A DNA stretch of 64,000 nt from the NCBI RefSeq assembly GCF_002237555.1, contig NZ_CP022540.1, positions 1,992,501 through 2,056,500 of the forward strand, written 5' to 3'. Below the pieces are notes generated by a model, which saw nothing but the letters and a program-made list of their open reading frames with translations, did no database searches and was not told where the DNA came from. Positions 17,121 to 26,042 of the stretch are shown one piece after another. A program made the translations under genes and the position numbers. Numbering within the stretch: the first letter of the stretch is position 1; each line of letters opens with the position of its first letter. This stretch comes from Antarctobacter heliothermus. Its GTDB lineage: Bacteria; Pseudomonadota; Alphaproteobacteria; Rhodobacterales; Rhodobacteraceae.

Positions 17121-18758
17121 CCGGCGGATTTTGTTGAAAAAGTCGGCCTGAGAACGTGTTTTGGGCTGCCCTCATCCTCGAGTGTCACCGTTTGGTTCGG
17201 GCAATCGCCCGTCGCGCCGCCTTTTGGCGTTTATCTGGCCGCTTAGATCATGCCGCGGCCTCCGAGTTGGCGCACTGCTGCCGCAGCTTCGCGAGTTTTC
17301 GGAGGTTCTGGGCGATGGCGGCGAGCAGGAATTCGTCCTTGGCGCCATTGGGGCCGCGCAGGCGTAGCCGGTTTAGGCCGAGGATGCGCTTCAGATGGGC
17401 GAAGAGCATCTCTACTTTCTTCCGCTTGTCTCGGGATACCTTGTAGGCCTTGGTCTTGCGGCATTCGCGGGCGAACTCGCGTGCTTCCTCGTGGGGTTCT
17501 CGGGTGACGTATCGGGCCTCCGCTTTCGGGCAGCAGATTTCTTTGGATGGACAGGCTTGGCATGTCGCCTTCAAGGCACGATATTTCTTCCGCCCTCCGG
17601 TGTCCTGCCCCCGGTTCGGATCGGAGTAGTTCCGGCGATATTGCTTGAGGGCGTGACCCTCGGGGCAGATGTATTGATCATTCGCCTCGTCCCATTCGAA
17701 GTCGGACCTGGACCAGGTGCCATCGGTCCGCTCTGATTTGTCGATGACAGGGATGAAGGGGATGATGCTGCGCTTCTCGACCAGCCATCCAAGGTTCTCG
17801 GCATTGCCGTAGGCGGTGTCCACTGCCCGGCAGTGCATCGCGCAGCGATGTCACGAGAGGGGCAGTCAGCCAATCCGGTCTGATCCCGAACCGTTTCTCG
17901 GTTCTGTCGAGCATCGTGCGCGACGCCCCAACCTCAGCCTGCCGGATTGCCCGTGTCGCCTCAACATCCATGATGACCGAGCTCTTGGTGTCGATCAGGT
18001 AGTTGGTCGCATAGGCAAAATACGGGCGGCTTTCCTAGGCGCGGGTCCATTGCGCAGCCGGATCGGACCTGGTCACGACTTCGGCTGGACCGGTGATGCG
18101 GCTCCGAAGGCGGCATCGTCGAGTGTTTCCAGATATTCGCGTGCCGCCCGGTTTCCGGCCTCGCGCGCGACCTCCGGGCTCCAGTCTTCGGCCGCAATAG
18201 ACCGGACCTTATTGGCGTCAGCCGGGATCAGGCTTGCGTCGACGGCCAATCCTTCACCCGCGACCAGATCCTCTCTCAGGCAGCGTTCGACAGTTGCCTC
18301 GAATACCTTCCGGAGCAGATCACTGTCACGGAACTTGCCATGACGATACCGGGAAAAGGTCGAATGATCCGGCACCTTCCCTTCCAGACCCAAACGGCAA
18401 AACCAGCGGTATGCAAGGTTCAGATGGACCTCATCGCAAAGGCGCCGCTCTGAACGGATTCCCATGACATAACCGATGACCAGCATCCGGATGATCAGCT
18501 CAGGATCGATCGAGGGACGCCCCATGTGGCTGTAGAACGGGCGCACGACTTCCCGCATGCCATCCACGTCGAGGAACCGGTCGATCTCGCGAAGCATATG
18601 ACCGGAAGGAACATGACGCTCCAGATCGAAGACATAGAACAACTGTGCCGGTGCCGTTTGGATGCCCATCATGACGAAATCCTCCAATCCCCTCATAATC
18701 CAGTGAATCAAAGGACTTGCCGCACTGCAACAAAGACTTTTTCAACAGCATCGGCGGG
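17121..18758 (-). mobile_element. IS1182-like insertion sequence, degenerate (copy 2)
   Basis: Inverted terminal repeats share the core TGTTGAAAAAGTC (17132-17144 on plus, 18735-18747 on minus). The flanking bases CCGGCGGAT and CCCGCCGAT are similar, so the ends lie near 17121 and 18758. It carries a broken transposase gene on the minus strand, convergent with that of copy 1, and its right end directly abuts copy 1. Confidence 0.65.
17248..18672 (-). pseudogene. IS1182-family transposase, multiply frameshifted
   Basis: The N-terminal half starts MMGIQTAPAQLFYVFDLERH at 18672 and runs through YVMGIRSERRLCDEV and DHSTFSRYRHGKFRD until the frame is lost after AAFGAASPVQPKS (18073). The middle is in another frame (from 17971: MDVEATRAIRQAEVGASRTML), and the C-terminal third in a third frame (about 17826 to 17248: DTAYGNAENLGWLVEK, YRALKATCQACPSK, KKVEMLFAHLKRILGL). 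At least two frameshifts make it inactive. It is clearly related to, but diverged from, copy 1, so the two are not a recent duplication. Confidence 0.85.
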
Positions 18759-18759
18759 A

Positions 18760-18990
18760 GGCAGTCATTCGCTGCGACTGAAAACTACTTTGGGCAACTC
18801 GAAGAAAGTGGACGTACGGGATTGCACCGCCGGAGCGTCGTGCGTAACGAGGCGCTTCGCGTGTTGAAATACCTTGGCCGCGCCATCTGGCGAAGCTGGA
18901 GCGGATTCCACCGTCAAAGCCGCGTCGAAGCGAAGCGAAGATGTACTGTATGAGACTGCCGGGTCAATTCCATCATCGAATTGACGGAGA
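18760..18990 (+). pseudogene. IS5-family transposase remnant (C-terminal fragment)
   Basis: The plus strand reads RNEALRVLKYLGRAIWRSWSG then FHRQSRVEAK (about 18840-18940), followed in a shifted frame by a stretch like MYCMRLPGQ. This is the DDE-transposase C-terminal pattern (YLGRAxWRRWSGYHRRSRVETK) of IS5-family elements. The same segment occurs as a second, different remnant at 25.3-25.5 kb. Only ~170 nt of homology remain, with indels. No intact gene lies here. Confidence 0.65.
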
Positions 18991-19142
18991 AAATTAGCCA
19001 CTTCCATTGTTTCACGATCACCCGTCAAAAACCTGGCAATACCGTCAGGAAATCTGAACGGGTCACGTGACAGTACCGAACATAGAGCTTGTTTTGGACA
19101 GATCGCAATTAGCTTTGCGACCTGTCGTTTTATAGGGGAACT

Positions 19143-20126
19143 TTATTTGGCGGCGTCTTTGGCGGCACGCCATGCTGCCAAGACGTCTTCACGGTTCTCG
19201 GCTGCCTCAAGCTGATCGAAATCATGGACTTTAATATCCGCTATGGCTGGCAGCCCGGCGATTTCCGTGACGTCGACATCGATGCTGACAGGACGGCGGA
19301 AAGTGGCGCGGAACACGTGCTCTTGCAGACCAGGAGAGGCAAGCAGATCCATCATTTTTGCAGCGCCTTCGGAATTGGGTGCGCCGGCTATCATGCCCAT
19401 GCCTTCGGGTGACAGATAGGTGCCCTCGGTCGGGTAAACCAATTTGATCTCGTCTTGACCGCCGTCAACATACGCATATGCCGAATATTCCATTGTAATC
19501 CCGACAGGGAATTCGCCCGCCGCCACGCTTTTGTAAACCTGGCTGGAGCTGTTGGTGATCACCGCCACTTTTGCCAGCGCATCCAATCCATCCTGACCAA
19601 AAGTTTGATACAAGCCATAAACCTGCGCATAGGCCGACGAGGATTTTTCAGGGTCGCCCATGATCAGCTTGCCTTCCCACTTCGGATCAAAGACGTCGCT
19701 CCATGTTTCGGGCGCTTCCAGACCGCGTAATTGACGTTCGTTGACCATCAGGACCATTACGTGCGTGTTGGTGCCAGTCCATAGGCCGTCAGGGCCAACC
19801 ATCGTTTTCGGAAGGGTGTTGGTCGCCTCTGAATTGTGGGGCTGAAAAAGATCGGAGTAAGCGCCAAGCGTCGCAAAACCCGCACTCCAGAAAATATCGC
19901 CTTGAGCACTGCCAACTTCAGCCTGAATTCTCTGCATAAGTGCGCCAGTGTTGCCCGCGACCACGGTCACCTCCAAATCAGGCATGTTTTCCGATACATA
20001 GTCCATCACGGCTTCAACTGTGGAAGAGTTGTTACCGGAGTAAACAACCACATCATCCGCCTTGGCCGGTTCGGCAATGGCCAACGTCGCCACGACTGCG
20101 GTCGTTGTCAGGGATTTATAGAACAT
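19143..20126 (-). CDS. ABC transporter substrate-binding protein (Fe3+/phosphonate type)
   Basis: A 327-residue product if started at ATG 20126, where MFYKSLTTTAVVATLAIAEPAKA is a signal peptide; an upstream ATG at 20165 would put 13 extra residues before it. The mature protein begins DDVVVYSGNNSSTVEAVMDY, the pattern of the FbpA/AfuA and 2-aminoethylphosphonate binding proteins, with GDIFWSAGFATLG and NSSSQVYKSVAAGEFPVGIT, which face the ligand in that class. It is the first gene product of a three-gene importer (order on the minus strand: ATPase, permease, binding protein). The ligand, iron, phosphonate or another anion, cannot be told from sequence. Confidence 0.8.
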   Translation of the reverse strand: MFYKSLTTTAVVATLAIAEPAKADDVVVYSGNNSSTVEAVMDYVSENMPDLEVTVVAGNTGALMQRIQAEVGSAQGDIFWSAGFATLGAYSDLFQPHNSEATNTLPKTMVGPDGLWTGTNTHVMVLMVNERQLRGLEAPETWSDVFDPKWEGKLIMGDPEKSSSAYAQVYGLYQTFGQDGLDALAKVAVITNSSSQVYKSVAAGEFPVGITMEYSAYAYVDGGQDEIKLVYPTEGTYLSPEGMGMIAGAPNSEGAAKMMDLLASPGLQEHVFRATFRRPVSIDVDVTEIAGLPAIADIKVHDFDQLEAAENREDVLAAWRAAKDAAK

Positions 20127-20161
20127 TTTGGTATTCCTAAGCTTGAGTTGAGGGAAACTGG

Positions 20162-21823
20162 TCATTGGCAGGTGCCGAACAAATCGATCTTGAAAACGCG
20201 CATGACGATGGTCAGCGGCAAAAAGATCGAAACGATTAGGATAGCGCTGTAGGCCGAGGCCGGACCGAAGTAGCCACCGTTAAGTTGCTGAAAAATCTGA
20301 ATCGGCATGGTCGAAAGTCCGGCGCTGTATAGGACGATGGTTGCGCTTAGCTCGGACAGTGTGGTGACCCACATAAAGATCGCCCCGCTGATAATCGCGG
20401 GCGTCATGATGGGTAGGACGACCTGGAAGAAGCTGCGTAGAGGGGCAACGCCGAGGTTTATCGAAGCCTCTTCGATATTGTCGCGAATAGCGTGAACCGA
20501 GCCCGACATTGTGCGGATGCCATAGGGCACCCGACGCACAAAATAGGCCATGGCCATGATGAACCACGTACCAGTCATGGCAAAGGGTCCAGTGTTGTAG
20601 GCCGCCACCAGCGCAATACCCAGAACGGTGCCCGCCACGACCAATGGCAACACGGCTGCAAAATCAAGGATGATTGTTAGGGCAGACCGTTTTTTTACTA
20701 GCACATAGCTGGCGATCACCGAAAAGACTGTTCCGACGAGAGTCGCTATGCTGGACAAGATCAGCGAGTTATAGAGTGCCTCTGGCGTAAAAATGATTGC
20801 CCGACGCAGGTTTTCGACGCTGAAAGTGCCCCAATGTAGCACCGGGCCTTTGCTGTGGGTGAATGCAGCTACGGTGACGATTATAATGGGCAGAAGAGAC
20901 ACCAAGACGAAACACAACAAGCCGCCGCTAACCATGCGACCCTTTGCAAGAGGTAGCTTGACGGGCTGGGGTGCGCGGCCGCTCTCCATTTGATAGACAC
21001 GGTGTTCGACGTAGACCTTTTGCAACAAAAGCACGCTGGCGGCGATGAGGACCAGCATCACCGACATCGTTGACTGCATAAGCGGGTCGCTGCCCAACTC
21101 GCTTACAAAGGTGTTGTAGGCCGTTACCGATAGGATTGGCACGCGGGGTGCAATTATTGCAGGGATGCCGAAATTGTCGATGGACATGGAGAAAACCACC
21201 ATCGCGGTGACCAAAACGGCGGGTGCAAGCACTGGAATGGTCACAGTCATGTAGCTGCGCAGCGGGGAAGAACCCAGATTTTGCGCTGCTTGTTCTAGAC
21301 TGCTATCGATCGATTTGAAGGCCGCAATAACCATCAAATAGGCAAAGGCGTAATGCTGGATGATCATCACAAAGATAAGACCGGTCCAGCCGTAAAACCT
21401 GGGCGTATTGATATCAAAAACATCCCAGATGAAATTGGTCACAATTCCATTGTTACCAAACACCATTAACCACGATTGAACAGCGATTACATCGGGGAGA
21501 ACCAGTGTCGCCAGTGGAAGAAGGCCAATCAGCGACTTGAGAGGAAAGTCAAACCGCGCCACGGCGAAAGCGGTCCCAACTCCCAAGATCAACGCCCCAA
21601 TCGTGGTGATCGCCCCCAACAAAAGAGTGTTGATCAGCGCGTCAACCAAGTCTGGCGTCGCAAAGAAGGTCCGATACCCTTCAAGGCTAAAACCGCCTTC
21701 GTTCGGGGAGGTAACACTTGCGGTGAAAAGCGAGGAAAGTGGGTACAAAATTGCGAAAATCAGGACGGACAGAGCGATTAAAGTGGCATAGGTCCAGATA
21801 GATATGCGGGAAAGGCGTTGCAT
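20162..21823 (-). CDS. ABC transporter permease, fused double-domain (FbpB/SfuB type)
   Basis: A 553-residue inner-membrane protein with about 12 transmembrane segments arranged as two binding-protein-dependent permease domains. The EAA-like loops are QAAQNLGSSPLRSYMTVTIPVLAPA in the first half and EASINLGVAPLRSFFQVVLPIMTPA in the second. This tandem layout is typical of Fe3+ and 2-aminoethylphosphonate importers. Its stop overlaps the region just upstream of the binding-protein gene and its start is 1 nt from the ATPase stop, so the three genes are one operon. GC is visibly lower here than in flanking housekeeping genes (about 53% in a sampled line). Confidence 0.88.
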   Translation of the reverse strand: MQRLSRISIWTYATLIALSVLIFAILYPLSSLFTASVTSPNEGGFSLEGYRTFFATPDLVDALINTLLLGAITTIGALILGVGTAFAVARFDFPLKSLIGLLPLATLVLPDVIAVQSWLMVFGNNGIVTNFIWDVFDINTPRFYGWTGLIFVMIIQHYAFAYLMVIAAFKSIDSSLEQAAQNLGSSPLRSYMTVTIPVLAPAVLVTAMVVFSMSIDNFGIPAIIAPRVPILSVTAYNTFVSELGSDPLMQSTMSVMLVLIAASVLLLQKVYVEHRVYQMESGRAPQPVKLPLAKGRMVSGGLLCFVLVSLLPIIIVTVAAFTHSKGPVLHWGTFSVENLRRAIIFTPEALYNSLILSSIATLVGTVFSVIASYVLVKKRSALTIILDFAAVLPLVVAGTVLGIALVAAYNTGPFAMTGTWFIMAMAYFVRRVPYGIRTMSGSVHAIRDNIEEASINLGVAPLRSFFQVVLPIMTPAIISGAIFMWVTTLSELSATIVLYSAGLSTMPIQIFQQLNGGYFGPASAYSAILIVSIFLPLTIVMRVFKIDLFGTCQ

Positions 21824-21824
21824 A

Positions 21825-22883
21825 TCAGACGTCCCTCACCAAGCAGCACTGTTCGGAAAAATCGATTGATACGGTAGCACCGTTCGCGAATTGCGGGGAG
21901 TTAAACCCGGTTGTCTGCGTGACCTTCAAATGTTCCCCTGTCGGCAGGGCGACCTGATAACTGGTTTGCCCCCCCAGAAAGACCACGGCTGTAACTGTCC
22001 CGTTGATTGTGTCGGACCCGGCATTTGACAGCGACGCCTCTTGGTGGTGAACGCAAAGTTTCACAGGCTCGCCTGGGCGGCATCCGTTGGCCGCAACCCG
22101 AAACTCAGATCCCAGGATTAGACAAGTCGCCGTTTCGTTCTGAACGTCTTTGACGTCTACGGCCAGCAGGTTGGCTCCGCCCACGAACGCAGCCGTATAG
22201 CTCGTTCGTGGGCGATGATGCAAATCGTGGGGCGTGGACAGTTGCTCGATTTGACCGTTGCGCATGAGGGCAATCTGATCTGACATAGACAAGGCTTCGT
22301 CTTGGTCATGGGTCACAAATATCGTGGTTACCCCGACCTCGCGTTGGATCTCACTTAGAAACAGCCGCATTTCCTGACGCAGGTTCGCATCAAGCGCCGA
22401 GAGCGGTTCGTCCATCAAAAGAACATCCGGCTCAATCACCAAAGCACGTGCCAAGGCCACGCGTTGACGCTGTCCACCACTGAGTTCGCTGGTCGCGCGA
22501 TTGGCAAATTTACTCAGCCCCATCCGGCCCAGATAGGTTGTCACCTTGGCGGAAATATCCGCTTCGTTGACCTTGCGCGCCCGCAGCCCATAAGCAACGT
22601 TGTCAAAGACATTTTGATGTGGAAACAGCGCATAGTCTTGAAACACCAATCCTGTATTGCGCTTGTGCGGCACAACATGGGTCATGTCCCGCGCGCCAAA
22701 GCGCACTGTGCCGCTGTCGGGCCTGATAAACCCGGCGATCGCACGCAAAAGCGTCGATTTCCCACAGCCACTAGGGCCAAGAAGCGTGAAAAAACCACCC
22801 GAAGAAATGCTCAGCGATAGGTTTTCCAAAACCGCCACCGGGCCAAATGAAACAGAAACATCTTCGAAATCGACTTGAGTCAC
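21825..22883 (-). CDS. ABC transporter ATP-binding protein (PotA/FbpC type)
   Basis: A 352-residue ATPase: Walker A LGPSGCGKSTLL (about 35-46), Q-loop VFQDYALFPH, signature LSGGQRQRVALARAL, Walker B VLLMDEPLSALD and H-loop FVTHDQDEALSMSD. A C-terminal TOBE-like domain (about 250-350) contains GTVTAVVFLGGQTSYQVALPTGEHL, as in transporters for polyamine, iron or phosphonate. It energises the fused permease encoded next. It is the first gene of the minus-strand operon, with a 104-bp gap to the divergent LysR pseudogene, which probably held the operon's promoter and operator. Confidence 0.9.
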   Translation of the reverse strand: MTQVDFEDVSVSFGPVAVLENLSLSISSGGFFTLLGPSGCGKSTLLRAIAGFIRPDSGTVRFGARDMTHVVPHKRNTGLVFQDYALFPHQNVFDNVAYGLRARKVNEADISAKVTTYLGRMGLSKFANRATSELSGGQRQRVALARALVIEPDVLLMDEPLSALDANLRQEMRLFLSEIQREVGVTTIFVTHDQDEALSMSDQIALMRNGQIEQLSTPHDLHHRPRTSYTAAFVGGANLLAVDVKDVQNETATCLILGSEFRVAANGCRPGEPVKLCVHHQEASLSNAGSDTINGTVTAVVFLGGQTSYQVALPTGEHLKVTQTTGFNSPQFANGATVSIDFSEQCCLVRDV

Positions 22884-22987
22884 TATCGCCTAATCCAATC
22901 CTTCAAACGTCCGATGCGGAGCTCGTAAGGTTGCGTTCTTCCTAAGCTCGCTTTGTAACACTAACGCTTCACTGATCGCTAAATTCG

Positions 22988-23762
22988 ATGAATAAAGGGG
23001 CTGCTGATCATGTATCAGAAGCCATGGACCAAAAAGATTCGCCCCTCCCGCTCAACGCTCTGCGCGTGTATGTAGCCATTGTGCGGGAGTTGAGTATCAC
23101 CAAGGCGGCCAAGACGATTGGCTCGACGCAAAGCTCGGTCAGCCGCCACCTTGCCGTGCTTGAACAGTATGTCGGGGATAAATTGGTCGAGCGCGTGGAC
23201 CGCAATATACGGTTGACTAAGCTGGGTTATGTATTGGCGGAATCCGTAACCGAGCCACTCGAGATGGTCACATTTTCAGTCAACCGTATGCGCCGCAGGT
23301 ACACCCGCGAACGGCGCATCACTGTCAGGACGTCGCTTCCGACGTTGACGAGCCTGTTTATTGTCCCGCGACTGCCCGATTTTTTCGGGAATATGGGGTG
23401 ATTGTTGACATATACACATCGTTAACACCGGCCGAACCGGCGCAGAGATATGATGTGCTTTTGACCCGCGACCTTGTCTTGGATACCCCATCGGATGAAT
23501 GGAAATTGGCGAATGAATTCATCGTGTGCGCAGGGTGCCCCGAGCGTATAGAAACCCTTGGACAAGTGGTGATCCGTTCCAAGCCAATCTTCACTGCAAG
23601 CTCCCGTCCAGACCTTGTTTCGCGTTTTGCAAAGCACATCTGAATTGGTGACGCGGATATGTCTTTGGGTGCGGTGTTTGATCACCACAATCTGACGGTG
23701 CCCGCTGCATTGCTGGTCTGGCGCTTTATGTCGGACCACAACTTTATGTGCAGGATGCGATG
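22988..23762 (+). pseudogene. LysR-family regulator, frameshifted and stop-interrupted
   Basis: The N-terminal DNA-binding domain is intact (LNALRVYVAIVRELSITKAAKTIGSTQSSVSRHLAVLEQYVGDKL). The first frame ends after FIVPRLPDFFGNMG at 23401. The effector-binding domain continues in another frame from about 23398 (VIVDIYTSLTPAEPAQRYDVLLTRDL) to a TGA at 23641, and the same frame runs on (DADMSLGAVFDHHNLTVPAALL) to 23762. One frameshift and one stop disable the effector domain. It is divergent from the ABC operon, so it was probably its regulator. A truncated DNA-binding fragment might still be made. Confidence 0.75.
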
Positions 23763-24030
23763 ACCGGGGGGACTTGATAGTTGTGCCTGTTTGTCGATTT
23801 TAAACCGAAATGCAGTATCGTGCCATATCCCGGGACTCGAGCCCTAATGTCGCCTTTGCGCGCGAATTCTGTAAATGGCTTGCGCGAACCTGCAAGGAAG
23901 TCAGCTCGACCAGCTAATGCCTATTTGAGATAGAAGTGACACGAGAGCTGAGAATATCGCCCGGGCCATGAATTCTTCAAAAACCTGATCGATTGATGCC
24001 GTCTGCGAGATGCTTGTCGTGGTGCTTTGG
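23763..24030. other. 268-bp stretch with no recognised gene
   Basis: Between the LysR pseudogene and the IS element. A minus-strand frame reads ASIDQVFEEFMARAIFSALVSL but has no convincing start or homology. It is likely decayed DNA. Confidence 0.5.
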
Positions 24031-24945
24031 CTAGGTCGTGTTGACAAATGACGAACCCAAAGCCGGATTGACGTGATGTCGATGAAGCCTAGGCCGTGTT
24101 GCCAAAAGGGATTCACAGTGTGGCGTTGACGTGATTCAAGCTGGTATCTGCTATGGAGACCAGCGTGGCACGAGACCTGATGACGGACGACGAGTGGGCG
24201 TTCTTTGAGCATTTCATCCTTGCTGCACGTGCCCCGAACGGACGTAAGCCAACCAATCATCGCATTGTTCTGGATGGGATTTTCTGGATCGCCCGGACCG
24301 GATCGCCGTGGCGGGACCTGCCGGAAGAATTCGGCAAATGGCCGAGCGTCTACAGGCAATTCCGACGTTGGACACTTTCAGGCCTGTGAGAGGACATTCT
24401 CGAGGGCCTGAACCATTGTGGAGCGGTGCCGGACGCCCTCCAAATGGTCGACAGCACCGTAATCCGCGCTCACCATCAGGCAGCGGGCGCTAAAGGGCGA
24501 CTCCGCGACAGGGTTTTGGCCGCTCAAGAGGTGGGTTCACGACCAAAATCCACCTCCGCGTCAACGCGGCAGGACTGCCAATGAGGTCTGAAATAACACC
24601 GGGTCAAACATCCGATTATCTTGGCTTTGACATGGTCATGGCGGACAACCTGCCTGAGCCGGCGGCTCTTCTGGTGGATCGCGGCTATGACGCTGATCGC
24701 ATTCGCAAAACTATGGAAAAGCGCAATATCCTGCCTCAGATCCCCATGCGGAAATCGCGCAGAATGCGGGTCGGAGTGGATCACTCGCTCTACCAGCTTC
24801 GCAACATGGTTGAACGGTGCTTCAATAAGATGAAGAACGCCCGCCGTGTCGCAACCCGTTACGACAAAACCGCCGAGAGGTTCCTCGGATTCATCGACAT
24901 AACGTCGATCCGGCTTTGGGTGCGTCATTTGTCAACATGACCTAG
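24031..24945 (+). mobile_element. IS5-family (IS427-like) insertion sequence with long inverted ends
   Basis: 63 bp at 24031-24093 match the reverse complement of 24883-24945 in 57 of 63 positions, and both outer ends are CTAG. Inside, a second end-like sequence (CTAGGCCGTGTTGCC) starts near 24089, just before the transposase gene. The outer left piece is therefore the right-hand terminus of another copy in opposite orientation, joined to the true left end. The element lies between the LysR pseudogene and another IS remnant. Confidence 0.7.
24153..24940 (+). pseudogene. IS5-family (IS427-group) transposase, broken
   Basis: The first part reads MTDDEWAFFEHFILAARAPNGR, RIVLDGIFWIARTGSPWRDLP and YRQFRRWTLSGL, then a TGA (24387) where the family has Trp. 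The frame continues EDILEGLNHCGAVPDALQMVDSTVIRAHHQAAG to about 24505, where it shifts. The C-terminal part (24581-24940) is in another frame: RSEITPGQTSDYLGFDMVMADNLPEPA, LVDRGYDADRIRKTMEKRN, NMVERCFNKMKNARRVATRYDK. Elements of this group can use one frameshift between two ORFs, but the extra stop argues for inactivation. Confidence 0.8.
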
Positions 24946-25064
24946 ATACGACAGATGCCCCAAGGCTTTCTTCTCTGCCATCGCTCTTGCCGCGACCGTC
25001 GTCTATTGGCTATGAGTCCTGAGCCTAATGAGGAAACACTGGAGATCTGGGCTGTCCATTGCCC

Positions 25065-25092
25065 GGCAGGCGATTTGCATAGCAAATCTGCC
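25065..25092. repeat. Hairpin segment 1 in the dead transposase
   Basis: GATTTGC-ATA-GCAAATC forms a perfect 7-bp stem with a 3-nt loop, extended outward by GGCA and TGCC around a 3-nt bulge. It lies inside an apparent ~44-nt insertion that shifts the transposase frame. Confidence 0.55.
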
Positions 25093-25307
25093 GAAAGGGG
25101 AGATCACCGGGCGCCATATCGGTGACGCACCTGTCCTGCCCGATCTGCTCAACCAGATGCCACTTGACGAAGAGATTGGCTTGGTTACCGCCGACGGCGC
25201 CTACGATACCCGCAAGTGCCATGATGCGATCGCCAACGGCGGTGCCCATTCCGTCATCCCGGCCCGCAAGAACGCGAAGCCCTGGACGACCATCACCGCC
25301 GGAGCGT

Positions 25308-25332
25308 TCGCCATGGCTCTTGAACCGATGGC
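25308..25332. repeat. Hairpin segment 2 in the dead transposase
   Basis: CGCCATGG and CCGATGGCG face each other around CTCTTGAA. The related fragment at 18.8 kb goes from GCCGGAGCG to CGTAAC with only 5 nt between, whereas here about 42 nt intervene. Confidence 0.5.
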
Positions 25333-25457
25333 GACCCAAGGCTCACCGCGAAACGACGTGCTGCGCGCGGCGCAATACCTTGGAAATACCTTGGCTGCGC
25401 GCTCTGCCGACGATGGAGCGGGTACCACCGCCGGAGCCGCGTCGAGACGAAACCTCT

Positions 25458-25482
25458 CGGGACATTGCTCCGCAATGCCCTG
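25458..25482. repeat. Hairpin segment 3 in the dead transposase
   Basis: CGGGACATTGC, loop TCC, then GCAATGCCCTG. It sits in an insertion of about 41 nt between codons for VETK and MHCVKLLGQ; the related copy at 18.9 kb has no such segment at this point. Confidence 0.55.
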
Positions 25483-25712
25483 TCGGTCAGCGGATGCATT
25501 GTGTGAAACTGCTGGGCCAGCAGCTCATGGCAGGGGACTTCGACCGTCAGGTTGCCGAGATCCAGGTTCGCAGCGCCGTCTTGAACGGCGACACCGAGCT
25601 CGGCAATCCCGTCACTGTGGCCGTAGGTCCGTCCGGAGAAGGGGAAACCTCGGCGTTCAGCCGAATTGTGCAACGGAGTCCGGTTCCTCTGGTACTTGCT
25701 GTGGACGGCGCA

Positions 25713-26027
25713 TTATTCCTTGTCGGTGACGTTTTCCTTGAAAGCCTTGGCAAAGTCGGCCTGCTTGTCCGCCCCTGCCTCGGTCTGGAACTGCGATCTC
25801 CACTCGGAATAAGGCATGCCGTAATAGATCTCGCGGGCCTCTTCCTTGCCCATCTCGATGCCCTTTTCATTCGCCGCTTCCATATACCAACGGCTAAGGC
25901 AATTGCGGCAGAACCCGCCAAGGTTCATCAGGTCAATGTTCTGCACGTCTGCGCGATCTTCCATCAGGTGCTTGCGCAGCCGACGAAAGGCGGCGGCCTC
26001 GATCTCGATGCGTGTCTGATCGTCCAT
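25713..26027 (-). CDS. DUF1244 domain protein
   Basis: A 104-residue helical protein of the DUF1244 family. It has RLRKHLMEDRADVQNIDLMNLGGFCRNCLSRWYMEAA with a conserved Cys pair (CRNC), and GKEEAREIYYGMPYSEWRSQFQ. Function is unknown; the CxxC and fold suggest a small structural or metal-binding role. It lies 15 bp downstream of the N-formylglutamate amidohydrolase gene on the same strand, a pairing I associate with alphaproteobacteria. The end of an IS remnant is only ~30 bp beyond its stop codon. Confidence 0.88.
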   Translation of the reverse strand: MDDQTRIEIEAAAFRRLRKHLMEDRADVQNIDLMNLGGFCRNCLSRWYMEAANEKGIEMGKEEAREIYYGMPYSEWRSQFQTEAGADKQADFAKAFKENVTDKE

Positions 26028-26042
26028 ATTGGTATCTCCTTG

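Larger units (their letters stand above)
24990..25682 (+). pseudogene. IS5-family transposase remnant with three extra hairpin segments
   Basis: DDE-transposase motifs appear in shifting frames: EETLEIWAV (about 25029-25056), EITGRHIGDAPVLPDLLNQMPLDEEIGLVTADGAYDTRKCHD (in parts, 25101-25230), HSVIPARKNAKPW, then RNDVLRAAQYL, and finally MHCVKLLGQQLMAGDFDRQVAEIQVR (25494-25570). Extra palindromic segments interrupt it at about 25057-25100, 25300-25345 and 25453-25493, and a 9-bp duplication (ATACCTTGG) lies near 25376. The TTGTGCAACGGAGTC at about 25667-25681 resembles the terminal repeat of the family. It cannot encode a working transposase. Confidence 0.7.
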
